Below are positions 18,522 through 33,919 of a stretch of DNA of 64,000 nucleotides, piece after piece; position 1 is the first letter of the stretch, and every line of letters starts with the position of its first letter. This stretch comes from Streptomyces fuscichromogenes (GTDB lineage Bacteria; Actinomycetota; Actinomycetes; Streptomycetales; Streptomycetaceae): assembly GCF_014645815.1 (NCBI RefSeq), contig NZ_BMML01000016.1:186001-250000 (forward strand), read 5' to 3'. A program made the translations under genes and the position numbers. A model generated the notes under the pieces. That model had not been told where the DNA came from and did not search any database. It saw only the letters and a program-made list of their open reading frames with translations.

Positions 18522-19871
18522 ATGCTTCACGACTACGACATCGGGGTCATCGGCGGCGGCCCGGCCGGTTCCACCGCCGCGTCCTACCTGGCCAAGGCCG
18601 GTCTGTCGGTCGCGGTCTTCGAGAGTGAGTTCTTCCCGCGGGAGCACGTGGGCGAGTCGCTGGTGCCGGCGACCACGCCGGTGCTGCTGGAGATCGGCGC
18701 CATGGACAAGATCGAGGCGGCGGGGTTTCCGCGCAAGTACGGCGCCGCGTGGACGTCGGCCAACGCGGACGGGGTGGACCCGCTCGGCTTCCAGGTCCAC
18801 GACCACGGCCTCGGGGCGGCCGACGTGCTGTTCAACGAACGCGACCAGCTGGGCGTCGACCGCGACTACACCTTCCACGTGGACCGCGGCCGGTTCGACC
18901 ACATCCTGCTCAAGCACGCGGAGAGCCTGGGCGCGAAGGTGTTCTCCGGGGTACGGGTGCGCGGCGTGGACTTCGCCGATCCCGCCCGTCCCGTGCTGCG
19001 GGTGGGCCTCGGCGGGACGACCGCGCAGGTCGCGGTACGGATGGTCGTCGACGCCAGCGGACGCGGCACCCTCCTGGGGCGGCAGCTCAAGGTGAAGGTC
19101 CCCGACCCGGTGTTCAAGCAGTACGCCGTGCACAGCTGGTTCGAGGGGCTCGACCGGGAGGCCCTGGCGAACGACGACGACCAGGCCGAGTACATCTTCA
19201 TCCACTTCCTGCCGCTCAGCGACACCTGGGTGTGGCAGATCCCGATCACCGACACGATCACGTCGGTCGGGGTCGTCACCCAGCGGGCCCGGTTCAGGGA
19301 GGGCAAGGACGATCTCGAAGGGTTCTTCTGGGACTCGGTGGCCAGCAGGCCCCTGCTGCACGAGGCGCTGAAGAACACCGTACGGGTGCGGCCGTTCAAG
19401 GCCGAGGGCGACTACAGCTACGGCATGCGCAAGGTCTGCGACGACGGCATGGTCATGATCGGCGACGCGGCCCGGTTCGTCGACCCGATCTTCTCCAGCG
19501 GTGTCAGCGTCGCCATGAACAGCGCCCGGCTGGCCTGCGCCGACATCATCGCCGCCGCCGAGGCCGGCGACTTCGGTGCCGGCCGGTTCGAGAACTACGT
19601 GACGAAGCTGCGGCGCGGCGTGTCCAGCTGGTACGAGTTCATCTCCATCTACTACCGCCTGAACATCCTGTTCACCGCCTTCGTCCAGGACCCCCGCTAC
19701 CGGATCGACGTCCTGAAACTGCTCCAGGGGGACGTCTACGACGAGCAGGAGCCGGCCGCGCTGACGGCGATGCGCGAGTTCATCGCCGCCGTCGAGGCGG
19801 ATCCCGACCACCTCTGGCACCCGCTGCTGGGCCGGATGAAGGTGTCCCTCAGCTCCCGGGCGCTGTTCTGA
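18522..19871 (+). CDS. FADH2-dependent pyrrolyl-S-carrier halogenase (PltA family)
   Basis: 449 residues. The FAD motif GGGPAGST is at 11-18. The flavin-halogenase signature W236-V-W-Q-I-P241 (WxWxIP) is intact. Long stretches look like PltA from pyoluteorin biosynthesis as I remember it: REHVGESLVPATTPVLLEIG, KYGAAWTSA, IGDAARFVDPIFSSGVSVA, and YYRLNILFTAFVQDPRYR. PltA-type enzymes chlorinate pyrrolyl-2-carboxyl-S-carrier at C4 and/or C5 and need a separate flavin reductase, which is absent here. The number and position of halogens cannot be told from sequence. Only carrier-bound substrate is expected, which fits the adjacent carrier gene. Its stop overlaps the HAD gene. Confidence 0.93.
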   Translation: MLHDYDIGVIGGGPAGSTAASYLAKAGLSVAVFESEFFPREHVGESLVPATTPVLLEIGAMDKIEAAGFPRKYGAAWTSANADGVDPLGFQVHDHGLGAADVLFNERDQLGVDRDYTFHVDRGRFDHILLKHAESLGAKVFSGVRVRGVDFADPARPVLRVGLGGTTAQVAVRMVVDASGRGTLLGRQLKVKVPDPVFKQYAVHSWFEGLDREALANDDDQAEYIFIHFLPLSDTWVWQIPITDTITSVGVVTQRARFREGKDDLEGFFWDSVASRPLLHEALKNTVRVRPFKAEGDYSYGMRKVCDDGMVMIGDAARFVDPIFSSGVSVAMNSARLACADIIAAAEAGDFGAGRFENYVTKLRRGVSSWYEFISIYYRLNILFTAFVQDPRYRIDVLKLLQGDVYDEQEPAALTAMREFIAAVEADPDHLWHPLLGRMKVSLSSRALF

Positions 19872-20551
19872 CCGGGCGGTGGGCGGTCCTGTTCGACCTG
19901 GACGGCACCCTCGTCGACACCGAACCGCTGCTGCACGACGCCCTGTCGGCGGAACTCGGCGCGGCGGGCGTGCCGGCCGCCGCGATCCGGCCCGAGGAAC
20001 TGCGCGGGCGCAGCGTCGCCGAGAACCTGACCCGGCTCGGCGGCCTCACCCGGTCGCCGATGAGCGCGCAGGAGCTGTACGCGCGCGTCAGCGGCCGCCT
20101 GCTCGACCGGCTGCGCCTCGGCGTCGCCCCGCTCCCCGGAGCGGCCGGCCTGCTCGGGGCGCTGCGGCGGGCGGGCGTTCCGTGCGCGCTGGTCTCCTCC
20201 TCGTACCGGGCGATGGTGGACGCGGTCCTGCCCTCGCTCGGCCGGGCGGAGTTCGCCGTGACCCTGGCGGGCGACGAGGTACGGCGCCCGAAACCGGATC
20301 CCGAGCCGTACCGCACCGCCGCGGACCGGCTCGGCGTCGCACCGGGGCGCTGCGTGGTCGTCGAGGACTCGTCCGCCGGGCTCCGCGCGGGGCGTGCCGC
20401 GGGGTGCGTGACGGTCTCGGTCGCGCCGACGCGCGAACCGGTGGCCGTCCGGGTGCGGAGCCTGTCCGAGCTGACCGTCGCCCGGCTCGCACACCTGGTG
20501 GACACCCCCGTTCCCTTCCGATCCAGCACAGAAAGTGACGCATCGACATGA
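19868..20551 (+). CDS. HAD-superfamily hydrolase (beta-phosphoglucomutase/phosphatase-like)
   Basis: 227 residues if begun at CTG 19868. Motif I is FDLDGTLVDTE (nucleophile and acid/base Asp at about 10 and 12), motif II VSSSYR, motif III with KPDPEPY, and motif IV VVVEDSSAGLRAG. The C1 cap is helical. No in-frame ATG, GTG or TTG lies at a sensible distance: the only candidate is a CTG whose last two bases plus A form the halogenase stop (CTGA), mirroring the ATGA/GTGA overlaps elsewhere in the operon. Its role in the pathway is unclear; phosphate-ester hydrolysis of an intermediate or housekeeping of a phosphopantetheine derivative are possibilities. Confidence 0.8.
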   Translation: MTGRWAVLFDLDGTLVDTEPLLHDALSAELGAAGVPAAAIRPEELRGRSVAENLTRLGGLTRSPMSAQELYARVSGRLLDRLRLGVAPLPGAAGLLGALRRAGVPCALVSSSYRAMVDAVLPSLGRAEFAVTLAGDEVRRPKPDPEPYRTAADRLGVAPGRCVVVEDSSAGLRAGRAAGCVTVSVAPTREPVAVRVRSLSELTVARLAHLVDTPVPFRSSTESDAST

Positions 20552-20577
20552 ACGAGCCCTGCCGGGGACCGGCATGA
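20548..20577 (+). other. Nine-codon mini-ORF bridging the HAD and KASIII genes
   Basis: ATG 20548 to TGA 20577 encodes MNEPCRGPA. Its start overlaps the HAD stop by ATGA and its stop overlaps the next gene's ATG by ATGA, giving a stop/start relay in three frames. It may only be a coupling device that keeps ribosomes loaded, or chance. Confidence 0.35.
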
Positions 20578-21617
20578 AGCCGGCGAACGTGTTCCTGAGC
20601 GGCCTCGGTTGCTGGCTGCCGGCCGCCTATGCCGCGTCCGAGGCGGTCGCCGCGGGCCTGTACGACGCCACGGCCTTCGCCGAGAGCGGGCTGCGCGGCG
20701 TGCTGGTCGCCGGGGCGGAGCCGCCGCCCGACATGGCCGTACGGGCCGCGCGGACGGCCCTCGGCCGCTCCCCCGGCGGCGCCGCCGCGATCGGGACGGT
20801 GCTGCACGGCTCGACGTTCTACCAGGGGCCCGAGATGTGGTCGCCGTCCGCGTACATCATGCGGGAGCTGGGCATCTCGGGGGCGGGCAGCACCGAGATC
20901 CGCAACGGGTGCAACAGCATGCTCACCGGCGTGGAGCTGGCCGCGGGGCTGCTGTCGTACCAGCCGGAGGACCGGCCGGACATCCTGCTGACCACCGCGG
21001 ACAACTTCAACTCGCCCATGTTCAACCGGTGGGACAGCGGTCCGATGGGCGTGATCGCGGCCGACGCGGCCAGCTCCGTCGTGCTCAGTGCGACCGCCGG
21101 ATTCGCCCGCGTCGACGCGGTCGTCTCCCGGGTCTATCCGGAGTTCGAGGCGATGGCGCGCGGCGACGAGCCGCTGTTCCCGCCCACCGGGTCCACGGGC
21201 CGGCGGATCGACACGGTCGAGCGCGCCCAGCAGTTCAACGAGCGGGTACGGGAGGTCGGGGGTACGAGCGTCGCCGACGGCATCGCGAGGGCCTGCTCCG
21301 AGACGGCGCTCGCCGCCGTGGCCGAGGCCGACATCGGCGTGGGTGACCTGCGCTGGGTCCTGGTGCCCAACGGCGACGAGGCGACCACCCGGAACTGCAT
21401 GATGGACCCGCTGGGCCTGGACGTCTCCCGGTCGCAGTGGGAGTTCGGCCGCGGGATCGGACACGCCTCGTCCAGCGACCAGTTCATCGCCCTCGACCAT
21501 CTGCTGCGCACCGGACGGCTCGACGCGGGCGACCATGTCCTGCTCTTCGGCGGCGCGCCGGGCTGGTCGGCCGTGGCCGTGATCCTCACCGTCACCGAAC
21601 CACCGTCCTGGAACTAG
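20574..21617 (+). CDS. KASIII-like condensing or acyl-transferring enzyme (second of two)
   Basis: 347 residues from ATG 20574 (GGGGACCGGC precedes it); a GTG at 20535 is a longer alternative with a poor site. It is similar in layout to the first KASIII-like protein: start GLGCWLP, nucleophile Cys113 in RNGCNSMLTGVELA at the identical position, and His297 in GHASSSDQFIALDHLL. The FabH HQAN position reads VPNGDEATT, so again the classic triad is changed. No TTA codon was found. It lies directly before the PKS, making it the best candidate for loading the PKS with the chloropyrrolyl starter or releasing its product, since the PKS has no thioesterase. Confidence 0.85.
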   Translation: MKPANVFLSGLGCWLPAAYAASEAVAAGLYDATAFAESGLRGVLVAGAEPPPDMAVRAARTALGRSPGGAAAIGTVLHGSTFYQGPEMWSPSAYIMRELGISGAGSTEIRNGCNSMLTGVELAAGLLSYQPEDRPDILLTTADNFNSPMFNRWDSGPMGVIAADAASSVVLSATAGFARVDAVVSRVYPEFEAMARGDEPLFPPTGSTGRRIDTVERAQQFNERVREVGGTSVADGIARACSETALAAVAEADIGVGDLRWVLVPNGDEATTRNCMMDPLGLDVSRSQWEFGRGIGHASSSDQFIALDHLLRTGRLDAGDHVLLFGGAPGWSAVAVILTVTEPPSWN

Positions 21618-21647
21618 GGGTTGACGATGCCGACAGGAGGAAGCCGC

Positions 21648-28331
<6,684 letters not shown>

Positions 28332-28390
28332 TACCGCCACAACCAAAGCCCGGACCGGCGAGTCTCCTCTCGTGACGGGTGGAGGCGCGG

Positions 28391-29161
28391 ATGGATCGGC
28401 ACAGGTCCTTTGCGAGCGGCGGCCGGTACGAGTACGCCGCTCCCTCCGGGTGGGAGGTGCCGGCGGCCCTCGTCGCCATCGTGGTGTGGTGGGCGTTCGG
28501 GCCGCTCGGGGATCTGTGGCTCTACGCCCTGGGCTGGACGGCGGCGCTGACCGCGGTGAACGGTGTCCTCGGGCTGCTCAGGGTCCGCCGCGGGGCCGCC
28601 GTTCCTTCGCCGGGCGGCCTCGTGGCGGACCTGCTGCGGCTCGGCCCGGAGTCGTGGCTGCTCGCCCCGCGCTGGGCCAGGGTCCGCATGGCCGTCGGGG
28701 CCTTCCTGCTGTTCGCCGTCTTCGCCGCGGGCATGGGATGGCAGGCCGGAAAGGAGTACCGGCTGCTGGCGGACCTCCGGCAGCACGGCCGGCGGACCGA
28801 CGCGGCCGTGATCAGGATCAGCGGCCGGTCGGAGGAGGGCCGGGTGAACGCCGTGACCGTCCGCTTCAGCACACCGACCGGCCCCGTACAGGCCCGTGTC
28901 GACATCCCGGGCACCTCGGCCGACTCCCCGCAGCCGGGCATGTACGTACCCGTCGTGTTCGACCCGGCGCACCCCGCCGAGGTCCGTCACCTCTCCTACC
29001 TCGACGGAGACGACGCCAAGGGAATCCGGCTGGGAGCGATCGTGGGCGGGCTGCTCGCGGCAGGGTTCCTGGCGGGCACCGTCGGCGAGGTGGTGCGCGC
29101 CCGGCGGCAGACGGAGACCGCGCCCGCAAACGGCTCCCCCGGTACTGCCCCGCCGGAGTAG
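28391..29161 (+). CDS. DUF3592-type membrane protein
   Basis: 256 residues from ATG 28391 (GGAGG five bases upstream; GTG 28379 is a weaker alternative). Hydrophobic segments lie at about 23-52 (VPAALVAIVVWWAF...LWLYALGWTAALTAV), 98-114 (AVGAFLLFAVFAAGMGW) and 218-236 (LGAIVGGLLAAGFLAGTVG). Between the second and third is the soluble DUF3592 beta domain, with RTDAAVIRISGRSEEG and VPVVFDPAHPAEVR. The family is of unknown function and common in Streptomyces. It lies 59 bp after the PKS and is probably not part of the pathway. The HD gene follows 10 bp later. Confidence 0.75.
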   Translation: MDRHRSFASGGRYEYAAPSGWEVPAALVAIVVWWAFGPLGDLWLYALGWTAALTAVNGVLGLLRVRRGAAVPSPGGLVADLLRLGPESWLLAPRWARVRMAVGAFLLFAVFAAGMGWQAGKEYRLLADLRQHGRRTDAAVIRISGRSEEGRVNAVTVRFSTPTGPVQARVDIPGTSADSPQPGMYVPVVFDPAHPAEVRHLSYLDGDDAKGIRLGAIVGGLLAAGFLAGTVGEVVRARRQTETAPANGSPGTAPPE

Positions 29162-29171
29162 TGTCCGCGGG

Positions 29172-29775
29172 ATGACCTCGACGCCCACGGACCTTCTGGC
29201 ACGCGCCCTGGACACCCCGGGCGAGCCCCGGCTGCGGCCACTGCCGCCGGTCGTGGCGGAGTTGCTGCGTTCGCTGAACGCCCCGCCCCGGCTGGCGGCG
29301 CACCTGCGGGCGGTCCATGACGTCGCGGTCGATCTGGTGGACTGGGTGCGGGACCGGTATCCGGATCTGGCCGTCGACCGCGACCGCGTTCTCTTCGGTG
29401 CGGCGACCCACGACGTGGGCAAGGTCCTGCATCCCGCGGAACTCGCCGGGCCCGGCTCGGCCCACGAGGCGGCCGGTCGTGACCTGTTGCTGAGCCGCGG
29501 GTTCGGCCCCGCACTGGCCCGGTTCGCCGCGACCCACGCCGACTGGGACGCCCCCGGTGTGACACCGGAGGATCTCCTCGTCAGCACGGCCGACAAGATA
29601 TGGAAGGACAAGCGCGTCCCCGGCCTGGAGGACAGGCTCGTCGCGGCGCTGGCGGACGCGACGCGACGGGAGCCCTGGGAGGAGTACCTCGCGCTCGACG
29701 ACCTGCTCACCCGCCTCGGTGCGGACGCCGCCCCCCCGTCTGGCTTTCCAGGCGGCCTTCCCGGTGCGCACCTGA
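29172..29775 (+). CDS. HD-domain phosphohydrolase with an apparent C-terminal frameshift
   Basis: From ATG 29172, metal-binding HD residues are visible: His in LRAVHDVAVDLVDWV, the HD pair in THDVGKVLHP, and a distal Asp in STADKIWKDK. The family usually ends soon after LDDLLTRLGADA with a segment like RLAFQAAFPVRT. Here that ending is encoded in another frame and finishes at TGA 29773-29775; the shift sits at a run of seven C at 29731-29737. Uncorrected, the frame reads on as Arg/Pro-rich nonsense to about 30377. The end given here assumes one C too many (sequencing error, slippage or a real mutation). It probably hydrolyses phosphate esters or nucleotides; the substrate is unknown. Confidence 0.6.
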
Positions 29776-31022
29776 CCCGGCCGCCACGGAGCTCATCACG
29801 GCGTCGGTGGCGGTGCGCGTACTCCCACTCCCGCCCGGCGGCGAGGGCGGCCGGTCAGACCGTGACGGAGCAGCGGTTCGCGGCCCGGCCGGCCGAACCC
29901 CCGGCCGCCGATATCCGCTCGCCGGTCCGGAGGAATTCGGCGGGTGGCGGGGAAGTCCCGCCGCAACGCTTCGGAACGCCCGGCCGGTGGATTCCCGCAC
30001 GCTTGAATTCGGTGCTCGCGTCCGGCGGGAGATGCCGTTTCTCCCCGAACTCGGCCCGCCGTCCGGCCGCCCGTGCCAACAGCCGATCGAAATGCGCCAT
30101 GAGGGATTCCCCTCGTATTTGCGGACGGTTCCCTCTCCCGCCACACCGTCACGCCGTTGCTCGACGACTTGCCGTCCATCATGGGGAATTGACCGCGCTC
30201 GGCAAGGGAAATCCCCCTGTGCGCCGGCACCCGGAGGTTTTCCGCAACGTTCCCGCCCCGTTCCCGCCCCGGGCCCACCTGGGCGGTCCGTCGGCAACAG
30301 TCGCTTGCCGCTCGGCGATCCGGGCCGCGCCGCCGGTCCGCACGGTGTCGCCGCGACGGAGCACCGCCACCCGGTGACCGATGTGCCCCACCACGGACAG
30401 GCCGCGGGTCCCGAGGAGGCGGGCCACCCACTCCGGTCGCCTCCTGGATCCCACCGCCCGAGCACGCGCGCGGCCGACGGCGGGCCGGACGGCTCCTGTG
30501 TCGTGCCGCGGGTGCCCCGATGGCCGGCGGGCGAATTCAGGCCATGTTCCGGGGCGCCGATCGAGCGTTCCGGGTGTGTCACCGCGCCGAGTGCCCCAGC
30601 CGTGGCACGGCGGTTACGGCCGCGCGGGTTCGACGGTCGTCGCGATCCGGCCGCACGTCGTCACGCGGACACGTCCCGGCGGAACTGCCGGACCGCAGGG
30701 AGTTCGAGCGATACCACGAATGCCATCGGCCGCCGCCACCGGAGAACGGCCTCGAAGTCGGGCCCGAAGCCGATCCGGGAACCGTGCCGATATCCGCCGC
30801 GCCTTTTCGCCCTGGGCCGCGCGATCGTCTGCCGACGCGCCCCTGGTTCTCCTTTTGATCCGACCCTTATGACAATAAGGTTGACCTTTCAAGGTCCACG
30901 CCGTTGGATCTCATCCGACGCGAAGGTGCCATGGCGGGTCCGCACGCTTGTCATGAGCACGCACGAAAGGAACATATCGCCATGCGCGTTCCGCCGGTCG
31001 GCATCCGAAAGCCGGCCATCGC
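29776..31022. other. Long gap without a convincing gene
   Basis: About 1.25 kb. The open frames on both strands are Arg/Gly/Pro-rich and show no family motif; base composition is slightly less GC-rich in patches (for example around 30000-30190 and 30840-30900). The right end holds two adjacent perfect inverted repeats and the leader of the LAL-type regulator. The rest may be decayed sequence; nothing else was seen. Confidence 0.45.
30865..30896. promoter_or_regulatory. Paired palindromes upstream of the LAL-type regulator
   Basis: CCTTAT-GACA-ATAAGG (30865-30880) and GACCTT-TC-AAGGTC (30883-30896) are both perfect inverted repeats, two bases apart, in an AT-rich patch about 130 bp before the regulator start. 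TTGACC at 30881-30886 could be a -35 box. It is a likely operator/promoter for the downstream gene. Confidence 0.45.
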
Positions 31023-33185
31023 ATGAGCAGTCCCTCTCCCGCCCCGCGGCCCGCGGCCGCGGCGGACGGCCCCGGTACGGCGCCGGCGGTCGCGCACGGA
31101 GCGCAGGAGACGCCCGCCGAGCCGCGCAAGGAGGCGCTGCACCATGCGATCGCGCGCACGCTCGACGAGTTGCCCGAGCCGAGTCTGCGTCTGCTGGCCG
31201 CGATGGCCGTGGTGAACCAGGAGACCCCCCTGCCGATCCTCGCCGTCATCGCGCACGTGGCCGATCCCAGCGCCGCGCTCGACGACCTGATCGAGGCCGG
31301 GTTCGTCACCTGGCTCCCGCGCAGCCTCGCCCAGCCGGTCGGCATCAACTCCGAGTCCTTACGCGCCGTCGTGTACTGGAACCTGCCCACATCCCTGCGC
31401 CGGGCCATGCACCTCGCCTCGGCCGAGCAGGTCAGCGGCGTCCACGGGCACCAGCACGCGCTGCTCGGCGCCCGCCGGCGCGATCCCGAGCTTGCCGCGC
31501 GGCTGGAGGACGAGGCGACGCGCTACCACAAGGCCGGAGACACCGAGCGGGCCGGAACCCTCCTGCTGTGGTCCGCCGACGTCTCGGTGGACAGGGACGA
31601 GCGGGAACGCAGGCTGCTCGTCGCGGCCCTGTGGGGCCAGGAGATGCCCACCGCCGGCTGGGCGGCGGCGCTCGGCGAACGGCTCGCCCTTCTCGAAGCC
31701 AGCGTGGCGCGCAATCTGTTCCTCGGCCAGCTCGCCGCGCGCGAGGCCCGGTACGAGGCCGCCCACGCGCTGTTCGACCAGGCCAGGGAAATCGTCCGCG
31801 ACCGGCCCTTCGTGGAGCGCGCGACCGTGGAACTCGCGGCCGCGACCCTGCACGCGGACACCGGGCACCTCGACGCCGAGGAGCGGATCGCGCTGTCCCT
31901 GCTGGCGCAGGACGGGCTCCCGGAGGAGTTCCGAGAGTGGTCGGTGTGGTTCGCGGCGGACGCGTACGGCAGGATCCACCGTTCGGTGGAGGCCTCGCTT
32001 CGCCGGCTGGAGCTGCTCGCGCCCGAGCTCGGCGCGCCGGAGGCCGACCGGCCCGGACACGGCATCCTGCGGTGGGCGCGCGGCATGTGGCTGGCGCACA
32101 GCGGCAGACCGAGCCAGGCCCTGGGCGACCTCCAGTGGGTGCTGCGTTCGCACGACGGCCCGGCCGGGCCGGTGCTGCCGCTGTCGTACGGCCTGCTCGG
32201 CTACGCCCTGTTCCAACTCGGCGACTGGCAGGCGGCGTTGCGTGAGGCCCACGAGGGCATGCGGGTGGCCGGGGCCCGCAACGACCGGCGCTACGGCATC
32301 CCGGCCGCCTCGCTCGCGGCGGGTATCAGCGCGCTGCGCGGCGACTGGCAGGAGGCCGCCGAGCAGGTGGACTCCGTGACCGACGACCAGCGCACGGTGG
32401 GCCAGGCCCGCTACGGGGTGTTCCCGGCGGTGGCCGCGGCGACGCTGGCCCAGGCACGCGGCGAGCCCGGTCGCGTCCTGGCCGTGCTCGCCCCCGTGGC
32501 CGCGCAGCCGGGGCTGTTCGCGCTGGAGCAGTTGCTGTGGCGTCCCCTGTACATCGAGGCGCTGATCGACACCGGCCGGCTCGCCACCGCGCGCACCGCC
32601 CTCGCCTCGTTGCGCACCGCCATCGCGGCCGACGCTCCCCCGACGGCGGTCATGGCCAGGCTCGAAGCCCGGATCCTCACGGCCGAGGGCGATCCGGCCG
32701 CCGCGGCCGAGCTGCTGGCCGGTGCTGCCGAGCAGTCGGCGGACGAGGACTCGCCGTTCAGTCTCGCCCAGCTCGAACACGACTACGGCAGGCTGCTGTT
32801 GGGCTCACGGCGCCGAAGGCCGGCCATCAGGTGGCTGCTGTCGGCACACGGCCGCTACGTCGATCTCGGTGCGCGGCCGTTCGCGGAACGGTGCCTCAGA
32901 CAGCTGAAGGAGGCCGGCGCGCACATCCCCGGGGCCGGCACCGCCGGCGGGGAGGAGGGTGCCGAGACGGCCGCCCGCTCAGCCGTCGAACTGACCCAGC
33001 AGGAGTACCGCATCGCGCAGCTCGCCGCCCAGGGACTGACCAACCAGCAGATCGCGCGCGCCCTGTTCGTGAGCGCCAAGACGATCGAGTACCACCTGGG
33101 AAACGTCTTCACCAAGCTCGGCATCGCCTCCCGCCGTCAACTCCGCGCCGAACTGGACGCGCTGACGGGTCATCACATCGAGTAG
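31023..33185 (+). CDS. LuxR-family (LAL-like) regulator lacking the ATPase half
   Basis: 720 residues. It begins with an Ala/Pro-rich tail, then a winged-helix-like part (LDELPEPSLRLLAAMAVV...ALDDLIEAGFVTWLP) that in full LAL proteins follows the AAA/NB-ARC ATPase; no Walker A or B is present. Helical TPR-like repeats fill residues 150-640. The C-terminus is a LuxR helix-turn-helix: LTQQEYRIAQLAAQGLTNQQIARALFVSAKTIEYHLGNVFTKLGI. A TTA codon at residue 113 (31359) makes it bldA-dependent. It lies between the pyrrole cluster and the injection system and could control either. The second LAL-like regulator near 55.4 kb has the same layout. Its ribosome site is weak (GAAAGCCGGCC at a distance). 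Confidence 0.85.
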   Translation: MSSPSPAPRPAAAADGPGTAPAVAHGAQETPAEPRKEALHHAIARTLDELPEPSLRLLAAMAVVNQETPLPILAVIAHVADPSAALDDLIEAGFVTWLPRSLAQPVGINSESLRAVVYWNLPTSLRRAMHLASAEQVSGVHGHQHALLGARRRDPELAARLEDEATRYHKAGDTERAGTLLLWSADVSVDRDERERRLLVAALWGQEMPTAGWAAALGERLALLEASVARNLFLGQLAAREARYEAAHALFDQAREIVRDRPFVERATVELAAATLHADTGHLDAEERIALSLLAQDGLPEEFREWSVWFAADAYGRIHRSVEASLRRLELLAPELGAPEADRPGHGILRWARGMWLAHSGRPSQALGDLQWVLRSHDGPAGPVLPLSYGLLGYALFQLGDWQAALREAHEGMRVAGARNDRRYGIPAASLAAGISALRGDWQEAAEQVDSVTDDQRTVGQARYGVFPAVAAATLAQARGEPGRVLAVLAPVAAQPGLFALEQLLWRPLYIEALIDTGRLATARTALASLRTAIAADAPPTAVMARLEARILTAEGDPAAAAELLAGAAEQSADEDSPFSLAQLEHDYGRLLLGSRRRRPAIRWLLSAHGRYVDLGARPFAERCLRQLKEAGAHIPGAGTAGGEEGAETAARSAVELTQQEYRIAQLAAQGLTNQQIARALFVSAKTIEYHLGNVFTKLGIASRRQLRAELDALTGHHIE

Positions 33186-33232
33186 CCGCACGTCACGGAA
33201 CCGGCCGCCGGGACGGAGCCTCCGTGACGTCC

Positions 33233-33862
33233 TCAGATCAGACCCTCGCGGATGGCGAACGCGACCGCGTGGGTCCGGTTCCGCAGCTGGTAGCGGACCG
33301 TGACGTCGTGCAGCACGCTGGCCACGGTGCGTTTCGAGTAGGCGAGTTCGCCCGCGATCTCGGTGGTGCCGAAGCCGTCGGCCGCCAGCCGCAGTACCCG
33401 GCGTTCGCGGTCGGAGAGTCCGCTCAGGGTCAGCCCCTGGGGGCGCAGCACGTGCTGCTGGAGCCGTCCCACCTGTTTGAGCAGACGGGTCAGCAGATCG
33501 GAGGGCAGGGCCGCGTTGCCCGAGGCGGCCCTGATCACCGCCTGGGTGAGGGAGGTCGCCGTGGCCTCCCACCGCCACAGCACCGCGCAGGCTCCGGACT
33601 CGACGACGGTCAGCAGCTCGTCGTCCGACAGGGCGGAGACGACGAGCACGGCCTGCGCCCCGTCCCGCGAGCGCACCGATCTGATCGCGTCGAGGGCGGG
33701 CACCGTCAGCGCGTCGAGCGCGAACACCACCACCTGGGCCGATCCGCCCCGGGGTAACGAGTCGACGAGTTCGAGCTCGGCGCGCTGCCGCAGCTCGGTC
33801 GCCAGTCCCGCTCGTGTGATGGGGTCGTCCGCGTAGACCGACACCGGTATCCGACGTTCCAA
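33233..33862 (-). CDS. LuxR/NarL-type regulator with a degenerate receiver
   Basis: 209 residues from TTG 33862, chosen because GGAGG lies five bases upstream; in-frame ATG 33922 has no ribosome site. The N-terminal half looks like a response-regulator fold (VSVYADDPITRAGLATELRQR...VVVFALD), but the usual phospho-Asp/x-x-x-P geometry is not preserved, so phosphorylation is doubtful. The C-terminal helix-turn-helix is LSDRERRVLRLAADGFGTTEIAGELAYSKRTVASVLHDV. A TTA codon encodes Leu36. It is convergent with the LAL-type regulator, and divergent from the plus-strand injection-system genes across a repeat-rich intergenic region that is probably its operator. Confidence 0.8.
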   Translation of the reverse strand: MERRIPVSVYADDPITRAGLATELRQRAELELVDSLPRGGSAQVVVFALDALTVPALDAIRSVRSRDGAQAVLVVSALSDDELLTVVESGACAVLWRWEATATSLTQAVIRAASGNAALPSDLLTRLLKQVGRLQQHVLRPQGLTLSGLSDRERRVLRLAADGFGTTEIAGELAYSKRTVASVLHDVTVRYQLRNRTHAVAFAIREGLI

Positions 33863-33919
33863 AACGACCTCCGGGTTCCGAGTGTGTGCCGCCTGTGCGG
33901 CTCGTTCACAAAATGAACA

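Noticed and set aside
29600..32245. 881-codon plus-strand frame across the HD/LAL gap
   Set aside because: Arg/Pro-rich, no motifs, overlaps the LAL-like gene in another frame.
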